Source: Myxosarcina sp. GI1 (GTDB lineage Bacteria; Cyanobacteriota; Cyanobacteriia; Cyanobacteriales; Xenococcaceae). Taken from it: a DNA stretch of 64,000 nucleotides. The DNA is taken from NCBI RefSeq assembly GCF_000756305.1, contig NZ_JRFE01000012.1, forward strand, positions 56,830 through 120,829, in the 5' to 3' direction. The notes below the pieces were generated by a model that was not told where the DNA came from, did no database searches, and saw nothing but the letters and a program-made list of their open reading frames with translations. This document shows positions 1 to 8,689 of this stretch, in pieces. The position numbers and the translations under genes are program-made. Within the stretch, counting starts at the first letter, position 1. Each line of letters starts with the position of its first letter.

Positions 1-834
1 ACTGACAAAACAGAAGCAATTTGCCGCCGCTATGCCAACGCCGACCGACGCATTCGCTATATCCGTAACGAAGAAAACCTGGGTGCTGGGTGGAATTTCG
101 ACCGAGTTGCCGAGTTGGCTACGGGCAAGTACTTTAAATGGGCTTGCCATGACGATCTTTGCGCTCCAGAATTTCTGCAAAAATGTGTCGAAGTTTTAGA
201 AACAGACCCAACCATGGTTTTAGCTTATGCTAAAACTTCGATTATTGACGAATCTGGGGCAGAAATAAAAAAATATGAAGATGGATTTCACTTAACTTCT
301 GACCAACCCGTCGAACGATTTAAAGCCTATCATCACCTAGTTCGTTACGGTAATCTATGTCATCCTTTTCATGGCACGATCCGAAGGGAGGTTTTAACAA
401 AATTATTGCCTTTAGGAAGCTATCCTTCTTCAGATTTGATTTTGCTGGGAAAACTAGTTCTTTACGGCAAATTTTATGAAATTCCCGATTATTTGTTTTG
501 TAAACGCGATCATCCTGCAATCTCTGTCAGGGCACACCGTGCCTTTCACGAACGTATTGCCTGGTATGACCCAACCAAAAAAGGCAAGCTACACCTAACT
601 AGATGGAAGTGGTTTGAAGAGTATATCTCTGCTATTCGTACCGCGCCTCTCACTTGGCAAGAAAAAACCAAATGCTATAGACAAATGCTGCAATGGCTGG
701 TTTGGAATAGCGTCTGGTTGACCAAAGATTTGCTTAAAGCTATTGCTTGGCCTTTTGTCAAGCTGTTCCTCAGTAGGCAGTTGCAATTTAAACTGCCAAA
801 AAGCCCCGTATCAGTAAAAGCAAATAATCAATAA
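1..834 (+). CDS. Glycosyltransferase family 2, 5'-truncated by window edge
   Basis: The frame is open from base 1, so the start lies upstream; 277 codons are visible. The segment [17 protein letters not shown] followed by [11 protein letters not shown] is the usual GT-A fold pattern of family 2 glycosyltransferases, with HDD at the place of the metal/nucleotide-sugar DxD site. The later part ([12 protein letters not shown], then a stretch rich in Trp) fits the acceptor-side half. It probably transfers a sugar from a nucleotide donor during polysaccharide or glycolipid assembly at the cytoplasmic face of the membrane. It ends 29 bp before rfbF on the same strand, so it likely belongs to the same transcription unit. 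Donor and acceptor cannot be told. Confidence 0.85.
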   Translation, partial: TDKTEAICRRYANADRRIRYIRNEENLGAGWNFDRVAELATGKYFKWACHDDLCAPEFLQKCVEVLETDPTMVLAYAKTSIIDESGAEIKKYEDGFHLTSDQPVERFKAYHHLVRYGNLCHPFHGTIRREVLTKLLPLGSYPSSDLILLGKLVLYGKFYEIPDYLFCKRDHPAISVRAHRAFHERIAWYDPTKKGKLHLTRWKWFEEYISAIRTAPLTWQEKTKCYRQMLQWLVWNSVWLTKDLLKAIAWPFVKLFLSRQLQFKLPKSPVSVKANNQ

Positions 835-863
835 CTATAAATAATTTATTAGGAGTAATACTA

Positions 864-1637
864 ATGAAAGCAGTAATACTAGCTGGTGGATTGGGAACTC
901 GTTTGAGTGAAGAAACTAGCGTTCGACCCAAACCAATGGTAGAAATTGGCGGTATGCCAATTCTCTGGCACATTATGAAAATCTATTCCACTCACGGAAT
1001 CAATGATTTTATTATCTGCTGTGGCTATAAAGGCTATGTAATTAAAGAATATTTTGCCAATTATTTTCTGCATCGTTCTGATGTTACCTTTGATATGCGG
1101 TTCAATCAGATGAACGTACACAATGGTAATGCCGAACCCTGGCGAGTTACCCTTGTCGATACGGGAGAGCATACTATGACTGGGGGACGTTTAAAAAGAG
1201 TTAGAGAACACGTTGGTACTGAAACTTTCTGCTTTACCTATGGAGACGGAGTCGGTAATGTTGACATTACCAAGCTTATTGCTTTCCACAATCAGCAGGG
1301 AACTATGGCAACTCTTACCGCAACCCAACCACCAGGACGCTTTGGAGCGATTTTGCTAGGGCAAGAACAAACCAAAATTACCAGCTTTCAGGAAAAACCC
1401 GAAGGCGATGGTGCCTGGATCAACGGCGGTTATTTTGTCCTCGAACCAGAAGTAATTGACTTTATTGAAAATGATTCTACGGTTTGGGAACAAGAACCCT
1501 TAAAGAAACTCGCTCATCTAGAACAACTATCTGCTTTTAAACACGATGGTTTCTGGCAGCCAATGGACACTTTGCGAGATAAACGCAACCTGGAAAAAAT
1601 GTGGCAAAGCGGTAATGCACCCTGGAAAATTTGGTAA
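864..1637 (+). CDS. rfbF: Glucose-1-phosphate cytidylyltransferase
   Basis: Makes CDP-glucose from CTP and glucose-1-phosphate, the entry step to CDP-linked deoxy- and branched sugars. The N-terminal nucleotidyltransferase signature is complete ([18 protein letters not shown], residues 8-25), and the [12 protein letters not shown] segment near residue 125 is typical of RfbF. At 257 residues it has the family's normal length. An AGGAG Shine-Dalgarno sits upstream of the ATG. The usual partner CDP-glucose 4,6-dehydratase (RfbG) is not seen downstream; it may lie before the window, or the SDR at 2924 may act on the product. Function is confident; the final sugar is unknown. Confidence 0.93.
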   Translation: MKAVILAGGLGTRLSEETSVRPKPMVEIGGMPILWHIMKIYSTHGINDFIICCGYKGYVIKEYFANYFLHRSDVTFDMRFNQMNVHNGNAEPWRVTLVDTGEHTMTGGRLKRVREHVGTETFCFTYGDGVGNVDITKLIAFHNQQGTMATLTATQPPGRFGAILLGQEQTKITSFQEKPEGDGAWINGGYFVLEPEVIDFIENDSTVWEQEPLKKLAHLEQLSAFKHDGFWQPMDTLRDKRNLEKMWQSGNAPWKIW

Positions 1638-1673
1638 TTAATTATTAATCGAACAATAGACTAATTTAGATTT

Positions 1674-2903
1674 ATGTATGATTTTGTAATTGTTGGTGGC
1701 GGCATCGTCGGTCTTTCTACGGCAATGGCTTTGGGCGAAACCTATCCTCAAGCAAAAATTGCTGTTTTAGAAAAAGAGTCACAGTGGGCATTTCACCAAA
1801 CAGGACATAACAGTGGAGTAATTCATTCGGGGATTTACTACAAACCAGGTGGATTTAAGGCTCGGTTTTGCCGTGCGGGTAATCAATCGATGGTGGGATT
1901 TTGCCAGAAACATGACATTAATTACAATATTTGCGGCAAAGTTATCGTAGCTGTAGAAGAATCAGAGTTACCTTTACTAGAAAACCTCTACCAACGGGGT
2001 TTGCAAAACGGTATGAAGGTCAGCAAGATTAGTGCTGAGGAAGTAAGAGAAATCGAACCTCATGTACGCTGTCTTGCTGGTTTGCGCGTACCCAGTACGG
2101 GTATCGTTGACTATCAAAAAGTCGCTCAAAAGTATGCCGAACTGATCGAACTTCAAGGAGGAGAACTTCATCTCAATACCAAAGTCGTTAAGATCGTCAA
2201 TACTAACAACGATACTCAAGTAATCGAAACCACACAAGGAAATTTTGAAACTCGATTTACTATTAACTGTGCTGGCTTGTATAGCGATCGCATCGCCAAA
2301 CTAGCTAAAGCCAAACCTCAAGCTAAAATTGTTCCTTTTCGTGGGGAATACTACGAACTCACCCCAGAAAAACGCTACTTAGTTAAAACCCTAATTTATC
2401 CCGTACCCAATCCCGCTTTTCCTTTCCTGGGAGTTCACTTTACCAAGATGATCGACGGTACCGTTCACGCAGGACCAAATGCAGTCTTGAGTCTCAAACG
2501 GGAAGGCTATCACAAAACCGATTTCAATCTGCGCGACTTTGCCGAAGTAATGACCTATCCAGGCTTCTGGAAATTAGCCGCCAAGTACAGTGAAGATGGC
2601 ATTCAGGAAATTATTCGCTCTTTTAGCAAAGCGGCATTTGTTCGTAGTTTGCAAAGATTAATTCCCGAAGTGCAAGCAGAAGACTTAGTTCCTACCCATG
2701 CAGGGGTTCGCGCCCAAGCACTGATGAACGATGGCAAACTCGTCGATGATTTTTCTATCGTTCAAAGCGATAACTCTATTCACGTTTGTAATGCCCCTTC
2801 TCCTGCTGCCACTTCTTCTATAGAAATTGGCAAAGCAATTGTCAACCAAATGCCCGCATTTTCCCATTTACAAACCAATCTACAAACCTCATTAAAAGTA
2901 TAA
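1674..2903 (+). CDS. lhgO: L-2-hydroxyglutarate oxidase family FAD enzyme (LhgO/YgaF type)
   Basis: FAD-dependent oxidoreductase of the DAO superfamily. The dinucleotide-binding motif GGGIVG is at residues 8-13. The segments HNSGVIHSGIYYKPGG and, near the C-terminus, PTHAGVRAQA are characteristic of L-2-hydroxyglutarate oxidase, and 409 residues is normal. The family converts L-2-hydroxyglutarate to 2-oxoglutarate. Its place between rfbF and a sugar SDR, with gaps of 36 and 20 bp, is odd for pure 2-hydroxyglutarate metabolism. It may oxidise a sugar-derived hydroxy acid, or remove by-products of the pathway; that part is inference. Confidence 0.85.
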   Translation: MYDFVIVGGGIVGLSTAMALGETYPQAKIAVLEKESQWAFHQTGHNSGVIHSGIYYKPGGFKARFCRAGNQSMVGFCQKHDINYNICGKVIVAVEESELPLLENLYQRGLQNGMKVSKISAEEVREIEPHVRCLAGLRVPSTGIVDYQKVAQKYAELIELQGGELHLNTKVVKIVNTNNDTQVIETTQGNFETRFTINCAGLYSDRIAKLAKAKPQAKIVPFRGEYYELTPEKRYLVKTLIYPVPNPAFPFLGVHFTKMIDGTVHAGPNAVLSLKREGYHKTDFNLRDFAEVMTYPGFWKLAAKYSEDGIQEIIRSFSKAAFVRSLQRLIPEVQAEDLVPTHAGVRAQALMNDGKLVDDFSIVQSDNSIHVCNAPSPAATSSIEIGKAIVNQMPAFSHLQTNLQTSLKV

Positions 2904-2923
2904 AGTTTATTTAGAGTATCATC

Positions 2924-4000
2924 ATGAAAATATTAGTTACTGGAACAGAAGGATATCTTGGCTCTCTTTTAGCTCCCCTATTAATGAAGCAAGGACACGA
3001 AGTTGTTGGGGTCGATACTGGATTTTATAAAGTTGGCTGGCTGTATAACGGCTCTCAACTAACCCCCAAAACTTTGAATAAAGATATCCGTCATATTACT
3101 GCGGAAGACTTACAGGGTGTTGATGCGGTAGTTCACATGGCAGAACTTTCTAACGACCCCGCAGGTCAACTAGCTCCTCATATTACCTACGAAATCAATC
3201 ACAAAGGCTCCGTAAGACTGGCTGAACTTGCCAAAGAGGTAGGAATAGAACGCTTTGTCTATATGTCTTCCTGTAGCGTTTACGGCGTTGCTACCGAAGA
3301 TTACGTTACCGAAGAATCATCTCTCAACCCCCAAACCGACTATGCTAAATGCAAAACTTTAGTCGAACGAGATGTCAAACCTCTAGCCGACGATAACTTT
3401 TCACCTACCTTTATGCGTAATGCTACCGCTTATGGTGCTTCACCTCGGATGCGTTTTGATATCGTCTTAAATAACCTATCGGGATTGGCTTGGACGACCA
3501 AACAAATCAAGATGACCAGCGACGGTACTCCCTGGCGACCCTTGGTTCACGGCTTGGATATCTGCAAAGCGATTTTATGCACCTTGGAAGCACCAAGAGA
3601 TTTAGTTCACAATCAGGTTTTCAACGTGGGAGACACCTCTCACAACTACCAAATCAAAGAAGTTGCCGAGACAATTGCTGAAGTCTTTGTCGGATGTCAA
3701 CTCAGCTTTGGTCAAAGCGATGGCGACAACCGTAGCTACCGCGTTTCCTTTGAAAAAATTAATAGCCAACTACCTGGCTTTAAATGTGACTGGAATGCAC
3801 GACTCGGTGCCGAGCAGTTGTATAACGTGTTTACTCAAATAGACATGACGGCAGAAACTTTTACTTCTAGAGGCTTTACTCGCTTAAAACAGCTAGAGTA
3901 TTTAATTCGCACCAATCAGATCGATCGCAACTTCTTCTGGAGTCAGCCATCGCCAGTAGCAAAAACAGCCGAAGTTCAAAAAGAACCAGCGGTTGTTTAA
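2924..4000 (+). CDS. NAD-dependent epimerase/dehydratase (extended SDR)
   Basis: Extended short-chain dehydrogenase/reductase that acts on nucleotide sugars. The Rossmann motif GTEGYLG is at residues 7-13. The SSCSVYG serine segment and the YAKCK catalytic Tyr-x-x-x-Lys near residue 140 are present. Length (358 residues) is normal for sugar epimerases and dehydratases. It follows lhgO by 20 bp and shares strand and context with rfbF, so a CDP-hexose is a likely substrate. The exact reaction (epimerase, 4,6-dehydratase or reductase) cannot be assigned from motifs alone. The C-terminal 30 residues are poorly conserved in appearance. Confidence 0.85.
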   Translation: MKILVTGTEGYLGSLLAPLLMKQGHEVVGVDTGFYKVGWLYNGSQLTPKTLNKDIRHITAEDLQGVDAVVHMAELSNDPAGQLAPHITYEINHKGSVRLAELAKEVGIERFVYMSSCSVYGVATEDYVTEESSLNPQTDYAKCKTLVERDVKPLADDNFSPTFMRNATAYGASPRMRFDIVLNNLSGLAWTTKQIKMTSDGTPWRPLVHGLDICKAILCTLEAPRDLVHNQVFNVGDTSHNYQIKEVAETIAEVFVGCQLSFGQSDGDNRSYRVSFEKINSQLPGFKCDWNARLGAEQLYNVFTQIDMTAETFTSRGFTRLKQLEYLIRTNQIDRNFFWSQPSPVAKTAEVQKEPAVV

Positions 4001-4007
4001 AAAAATA

Positions 4008-4106
4008 GGTAATGGGTAATAGGTAATCTCTTGAAGAAAGAGCGGTAAGCTCGATAGAGAGTTGCTCGGTACCTACAAAATACCCATTACTCATTACTTA
4101 TTACCC
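4008..4106. repeat. Inverted heptamer-repeat element between SDR and GT4 genes
   Basis: Three copies of GGTAATN (4008-4028) face a complementary array CCCATTA-CTCATTA-CTTATTA (4083-4103) about 55 bp downstream. The arms can form an imperfect hairpin. This is the style of the heptamer repeats scattered between cyanobacterial genes. There is no U-run directly after the second arm, so a terminator role is unproven. Confidence 0.6.
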
Positions 4107-4175
4107 AAAAAAACTCGCTACTAACTACTTTGCAATTCAAGTAAAAGTTTTCACAATAAAAAAATTACACTGCCC

Positions 4176-5462
4176 ATGAAAGTCGTTCACCTTTGGAAAA
4201 GTGACTCTAGTTTTCGGGGTGGTGGCGGAGCAATTTCGATGCACCGTCTCCATTCTGGTTTGAGAACCGCAGGCATTGATTCCAAAATATTATGTAAGAT
4301 TAAAACTACTCAATCTCCTAATGTTGAAGTCCTGCAAAAAGGTTCTCTGGCTAGAGTTACAGATAAATTACTCGAACAGTTTACTTCTAGATTGGGTTTA
4401 AATGATGTTCATCAATTAAGCTCTTTCCAGATTAAACAGAATCCTACTTTTGCCAATGCAGATTTAGTACACTTTCATGGGATTCACGGTGGCTTTATCA
4501 ACTATCTAGCTCTGCCAGCACTAACGGCAGATAAACCCGCTGTCTTTACTCTCAAAGATATGTGGATGCTTACGGGACACTGTGGTTATGCCTTTGATTG
4601 CGATCGCTGGCAAACGGGTTGTGGTAATTGTCCCTATTTAGAAACTCCGCCAGAAGTAACCAGAGATGCTACTGCCCTAGAGTGGAAGCTGAAAGATTGG
4701 ATTTACGACCGACTAAATCTAACTCTGGTTTGTCCTAGCAAGTGGATCGCAGATCTTGCCGCTCAAAGTCCTCTAACCAATCGGTTCCCTATTCACCATA
4801 TTCCTCACGGTATCAATACTGAAGTATTTCATCCCCTGAATGTCGAACAGTGCCGTTTGGAACTCAATCTACCTTTAGATAAAAAAGTGTTGATGTTTGC
4901 CTCGGTTCAGCTTAGTGACGAGCGCAAAGGCGGGGACTTATTAATTAAAGCACTGCAAAATTTACCGCCATCTCTTAAAGCCGAAACCGTACTCTTGGTT
5001 TTTGGTAAAGATGCTAAAGCTCTGGCTTCTACCGTCGGTATTGCCACCTACGACTTGGGCTATATCAACGAAGATCGCGCCAAAGTAGTAGCCTATTCGG
5101 CAGCCGATTTATTTCTCTTTCCTACCCGTGCTGACGTGTTTGGCTTGGTTTCTTTAGAAAGTCAGGCTTGTGGAACTCCAGTAATATCTTTTAACGTTGG
5201 TGGCGTTCCCGATCACGTTCGTCCTAAGATTACAGGTTACTTAGCACCACCAGAAGACGCTAAAGATTTCAGTAAGGGAATTGTCGAACTGCTAGAAGAT
5301 GATGCTTTACGCCAGCAGATGAGTCAACAATGTCGGGCGATCGCCGAACGAGAATATTCTCTACCGCTATATGCCCAAAGACACATCAACCTATACGAAC
5401 AGTTACTAGCTACTCAAAATTCAAACCTCAAAACTCAAGAGATGATTTTGGGACAAGCTTGA
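4176..5462 (+). CDS. Glycosyltransferase family 4
   Basis: A GT-B retaining glycosyltransferase of 428 residues. The N-terminal half has the glycine-rich FRGGGGAISMHRL segment and HFHGIHGGF. The C-terminal donor domain has ADVFGLVSLESQACGTPVI, the E-x7-E region of GT4 enzymes. A Cys cluster (GHCGYAFDCDRWQTGCGNC) in the middle is found in a subset of GT4 proteins. It probably extends the glycan made by this locus, acting in the cytosol or at the inner membrane face. The gene starts 175 bp after the SDR, past a repeat element, and may have its own promoter. Confidence 0.88.
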   Translation: MKVVHLWKSDSSFRGGGGAISMHRLHSGLRTAGIDSKILCKIKTTQSPNVEVLQKGSLARVTDKLLEQFTSRLGLNDVHQLSSFQIKQNPTFANADLVHFHGIHGGFINYLALPALTADKPAVFTLKDMWMLTGHCGYAFDCDRWQTGCGNCPYLETPPEVTRDATALEWKLKDWIYDRLNLTLVCPSKWIADLAAQSPLTNRFPIHHIPHGINTEVFHPLNVEQCRLELNLPLDKKVLMFASVQLSDERKGGDLLIKALQNLPPSLKAETVLLVFGKDAKALASTVGIATYDLGYINEDRAKVVAYSAADLFLFPTRADVFGLVSLESQACGTPVISFNVGGVPDHVRPKITGYLAPPEDAKDFSKGIVELLEDDALRQQMSQQCRAIAEREYSLPLYAQRHINLYEQLLATQNSNLKTQEMILGQA

Positions 5463-5472
5463 GGTATTATCT

Positions 5473-6345
5473 ATGCGCATCTCTAAATTTCTGCTGTTTC
5501 CTCTAGCTATTGCTTTATTACCTGTAGGAAATTCCTCGACCGATTTAATCTTGAATCAGACATTTGATGAGGGAAAATACGAGTCTATTTACAGACAGTA
5601 TCAAAATCATCAATGCAGCCAAGATCCAGAGTATTTAAATAACAGTTTGTTTAAGTTTGTCTCTTATCCCGTTCGTGGTGGCAAGTTGGCAATGCAGCAC
5701 AATACCAAAAACTGTGACGAACGCAGCGAACTAGGAATTAATCCAGGTTTACTAAAAGCAGGAGAAGAATATTGGATCGGTTGGAGTTACTTTATTCCCG
5801 AAAACTTTAATCAGTCGCGATCGGGTAAACCAGACTATACCATCGTCCACCAAATGTTTTACGGAGCCTCCTTTCGCGATCAGCGTAGTGGGGAAACGTT
5901 ATTTGAATGCAATCAAAAATCTACCAGAAATGGCAAACTGACCACTAGAGGCTCACCTGGAAGCCACATGAGCATTTCCCCTCAAGGCGATCGCTTTGAG
6001 TATGGTCTAACTTTCTACAAAGGCAGAGATAGTCAGGGAAGATATATTTTTGGCTGTAAAAATATTGCCATTCCAGCCAGACTCAATGAATGGGAAGACT
6101 TTGTCATGCACATCAAGCCTTCCTCCGATCCCCAGGAAGGATTTGTCAAAATTTGGCAAAATGGCAAGCTTTATGTTGACGAGAAGGTAGCACTACTTCG
6201 TCCTGGCGTAAACATTATGGGTGCCTGGAAAATTGGTATTTATGTGGGAGATCCAGGACATGGCGAACGTCTTTTATATACAGATGAGCTACGGGTAGGA
6301 AACAAAAATTCTTCTTTTAAGAAAGTCTCTCCTAAAGATTATTAA
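5473..6345 (+). CDS. Secreted polysaccharide lyase-like protein (heparin lyase I fold)
   Basis: A 290-residue protein with a short N-terminal signal sequence (hydrophobic FLLFPLAIALLPVG). The body looks like the jelly-roll polysaccharide-lyase family PF14099: EEYWIGWSYFIPENF, then an MHIKPSSDPQEGFVKIWQNG stretch and a C-terminal YTDELRVGN strand. Such proteins cleave or bind acidic, often uronate-containing or sulfated, polysaccharides outside the cell. It starts 10 bp after the GT4 stop, so translation is probably coupled. A related domain recurs at 23240-24736. Catalytic residues were not verified, so it may be a binding protein. Confidence 0.75.
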   Translation: MRISKFLLFPLAIALLPVGNSSTDLILNQTFDEGKYESIYRQYQNHQCSQDPEYLNNSLFKFVSYPVRGGKLAMQHNTKNCDERSELGINPGLLKAGEEYWIGWSYFIPENFNQSRSGKPDYTIVHQMFYGASFRDQRSGETLFECNQKSTRNGKLTTRGSPGSHMSISPQGDRFEYGLTFYKGRDSQGRYIFGCKNIAIPARLNEWEDFVMHIKPSSDPQEGFVKIWQNGKLYVDEKVALLRPGVNIMGAWKIGIYVGDPGHGERLLYTDELRVGNKNSSFKKVSPKDY

Positions 6346-6380
6346 TTATCGCTATATAACTAATTTTTATATATAAATCT

Positions 6381-8687
6381 ATGAACTGGAAAAATTTACC
6401 TATTTTGCGTGTGGGTAAAGGTATTGGTGTTTTAGCACTGTCAATTCTAACTTTTACGTTGGTTAACGTAGAAGCTGGGTTGACCCACGTTCCTCACGAT
6501 GTCGTCTTTGATGTAGAAGTCTCGCCTAATTACCAGCGCGATCGCACCGTATATCACTTAATTGATAGCGGCAACAAAATCTGGGGCAATGTGTTTAAGT
6601 CAGAAGATGGCGGTTCTAGCTGGCAGAGAATCGAGCGCGGTTTGGATAACAAACATTTATTATCTTCTTTGGATATTGCGGCTAGCTCTAGCAACACCCT
6701 CTATCTATCCACTATGGGCGATGGAATTTATAAGTCAGAAGACGGTGGAAATTCTTGGTTCAAAGTCAATCAGGGACTTAAAACTACTAACCTCAACTTA
6801 GTAGAAGTTTCGCCTCATTCTCCCGACCTAGTTTTGGCGGCTGGTACTAAAGCAGGATTATACAAAACTAGCGATGGCGGAGAGAGTTGGCATCAAGTAC
6901 TAGATGGCGATAGCCCAATTTTAGCAATTGCTTTTGCTACCAACAGTCAAGACAACATTGCCATTGCTGACAGTCGAGGTAATATCTATCTTTCTGGCGA
7001 TGGAGGTGAAACTTGGCAACTAAAATATACCCTGCAAGATGCGGGAATGGTTACGGCGATTACTTTTTCTCCTAACTTTGCTACCGACAGCACTTTGTTT
7101 GTCGGCACCGAACGCCAAGGGGTGTTTAAAACCAGCGACGGTGGCAACTCTTTTGCTGCGGTAAATCGAGGTTTATCCGACCTTTCCGTTGTCTCTCTCA
7201 ACCTTTCGCCTAACTTCGGCACAGATTCTACTTTGGTAGCTGCTACCTGGTACGAAGGTGTATTTACTTCTAATGATGGCGGTAACACCTGGAAGAAAAC
7301 CAGCAGTGGTCTGAAGAAAACTCCTCAGGCAGATAAATATCACGAACCCAACTTTCAACAGCTAAGCATTTCCCCTACCTTCGAGAGAGATAGCACGATT
7401 TTTGTTAGTGGCTTTGACGGACTGTTTAAAACTACTGATGGCGGGAGCAATTGGCAAGATGTACGTGTTGCGGACTCTGGAGTTAATAAAATTAAAAAGC
7501 TGGCAATATCGCCCAACTACGAAGTTGACTCTACTGTGGCGGTAGCAACCTATTATCAAGGAGCCTATCTCAGTCAGGATCGAGGTAACAACTGGACGGC
7601 GATCGATGGCGGTCTTAAAGAGCCTTCCCTACTCAAAGAAAATTTACTCACCAACGTTCTGACTTTAAGCTTTTCTCCCAACTATAGTAATGACAACACG
7701 ATCTTTGTTTGTGCTACGGGTAGCTTTTACAAATCGACCGATCGCGGTAAACACTGGCAACATCTAAAGTTACCTCAAACTTTGAATGCCGACCAGTACA
7801 TGGTTGTCTCACCCAATTATGCGAGCGATCGCACCATTTATCTGTTTAATATCAGAGGCGGTGTTTTAAGGTCTACTGACGGCGGCGAAAGCTTCTCAGA
7901 AATTGGTAACATAGGCAATCCCGCGGCATATATTCCTTCTTTAGCGATCTCGCCAGATTTTGCTAGCGATCGCACGATTTATGTCGGTGGCTTTCCTGGT
8001 GGGGTATATAAAACTACCGATGGCGGCAGTACTTGGAATCTTGCTAGCGACGGCATTGAAGCTAAAGAAGCTTACCTCGCCCTAGCCATTTCACCAAATT
8101 ACCAGGTAGATCGCACCATTTTAGCAGGTACGAGCGAGGGCATCTTTAAAACTACCGATGCTGCCCAAAGCTGGGAAAAATTAGCAGGAACTGCCTACGG
8201 TGGAGATGGCTACATCGATGAAATTGCTATCTCGTCCGATTATCAACACGATGCAACGGCGATCGCTAGCGTCAGAGGTAAAGGACTGTTTATAACCGAA
8301 GATGGCGGTGAAACTTTTACTCAAATCGATGACTATGTTACAGGACCGTTGGAATTTTCCCCCAACTATGCCAGCGATCGCACTATCTATACCTCTTCGG
8401 AAAATCAACTCTTTCAATCTACCGATAGCGGTCGAACCTGGAACGCAATTGAAATTCCAACCAGACAAAACAATTTTGTTATCAACTATCTCACCTATAT
8501 ATATCTGCGTCTGAGCGAATCACCCCTACTAAAATTTATTGCTGCTGTTTTAGCAGCTTTAGTTAGTTATCTACTCTTGGGATATTTCCGCTTAGAAAAA
8601 AGATTGCGGATGAGAAAGGGGCTAGTTAGATCGGCTAGTACCCTTGCCGTGTTTATGGGAGTATTTATTTTCCTATCTATCTACTGA
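6381..8687 (+). CDS. Secreted 14-repeat BNR/sortilin-like beta-propeller, membrane-anchored
   Basis: A 768-residue protein with an N-terminal signal segment (VGKGIGVLALSILTFTLVNV). It has fourteen copies of the blade motif [F/Y]-K-[S/T]-x-DGG-x-[S/T]-W, interleaved with SPN[Y/F]-x3-DRT strands as in VPS10/sialidase-type (BNR) propellers. Fourteen repeats suggest two seven-bladed propellers. Two hydrophobic helices close the C-terminus (LKFIAAVLAALVSYLLLGYF; STLAVFMGVFIFLSIY), anchoring the propellers outside the cytoplasmic membrane. It probably binds glycan or protein partners in the periplasm; no catalytic residues are evident. Its paralogue starts 2 bp after its stop codon, so the two form an operon. 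Confidence 0.8.
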   Translation: MNWKNLPILRVGKGIGVLALSILTFTLVNVEAGLTHVPHDVVFDVEVSPNYQRDRTVYHLIDSGNKIWGNVFKSEDGGSSWQRIERGLDNKHLLSSLDIAASSSNTLYLSTMGDGIYKSEDGGNSWFKVNQGLKTTNLNLVEVSPHSPDLVLAAGTKAGLYKTSDGGESWHQVLDGDSPILAIAFATNSQDNIAIADSRGNIYLSGDGGETWQLKYTLQDAGMVTAITFSPNFATDSTLFVGTERQGVFKTSDGGNSFAAVNRGLSDLSVVSLNLSPNFGTDSTLVAATWYEGVFTSNDGGNTWKKTSSGLKKTPQADKYHEPNFQQLSISPTFERDSTIFVSGFDGLFKTTDGGSNWQDVRVADSGVNKIKKLAISPNYEVDSTVAVATYYQGAYLSQDRGNNWTAIDGGLKEPSLLKENLLTNVLTLSFSPNYSNDNTIFVCATGSFYKSTDRGKHWQHLKLPQTLNADQYMVVSPNYASDRTIYLFNIRGGVLRSTDGGESFSEIGNIGNPAAYIPSLAISPDFASDRTIYVGGFPGGVYKTTDGGSTWNLASDGIEAKEAYLALAISPNYQVDRTILAGTSEGIFKTTDAAQSWEKLAGTAYGGDGYIDEIAISSDYQHDATAIASVRGKGLFITEDGGETFTQIDDYVTGPLEFSPNYASDRTIYTSSENQLFQSTDSGRTWNAIEIPTRQNNFVINYLTYIYLRLSESPLLKFIAAVLAALVSYLLLGYFRLEKRLRMRKGLVRSASTLAVFMGVFIFLSIY

Positions 8688-8689
8688 TT

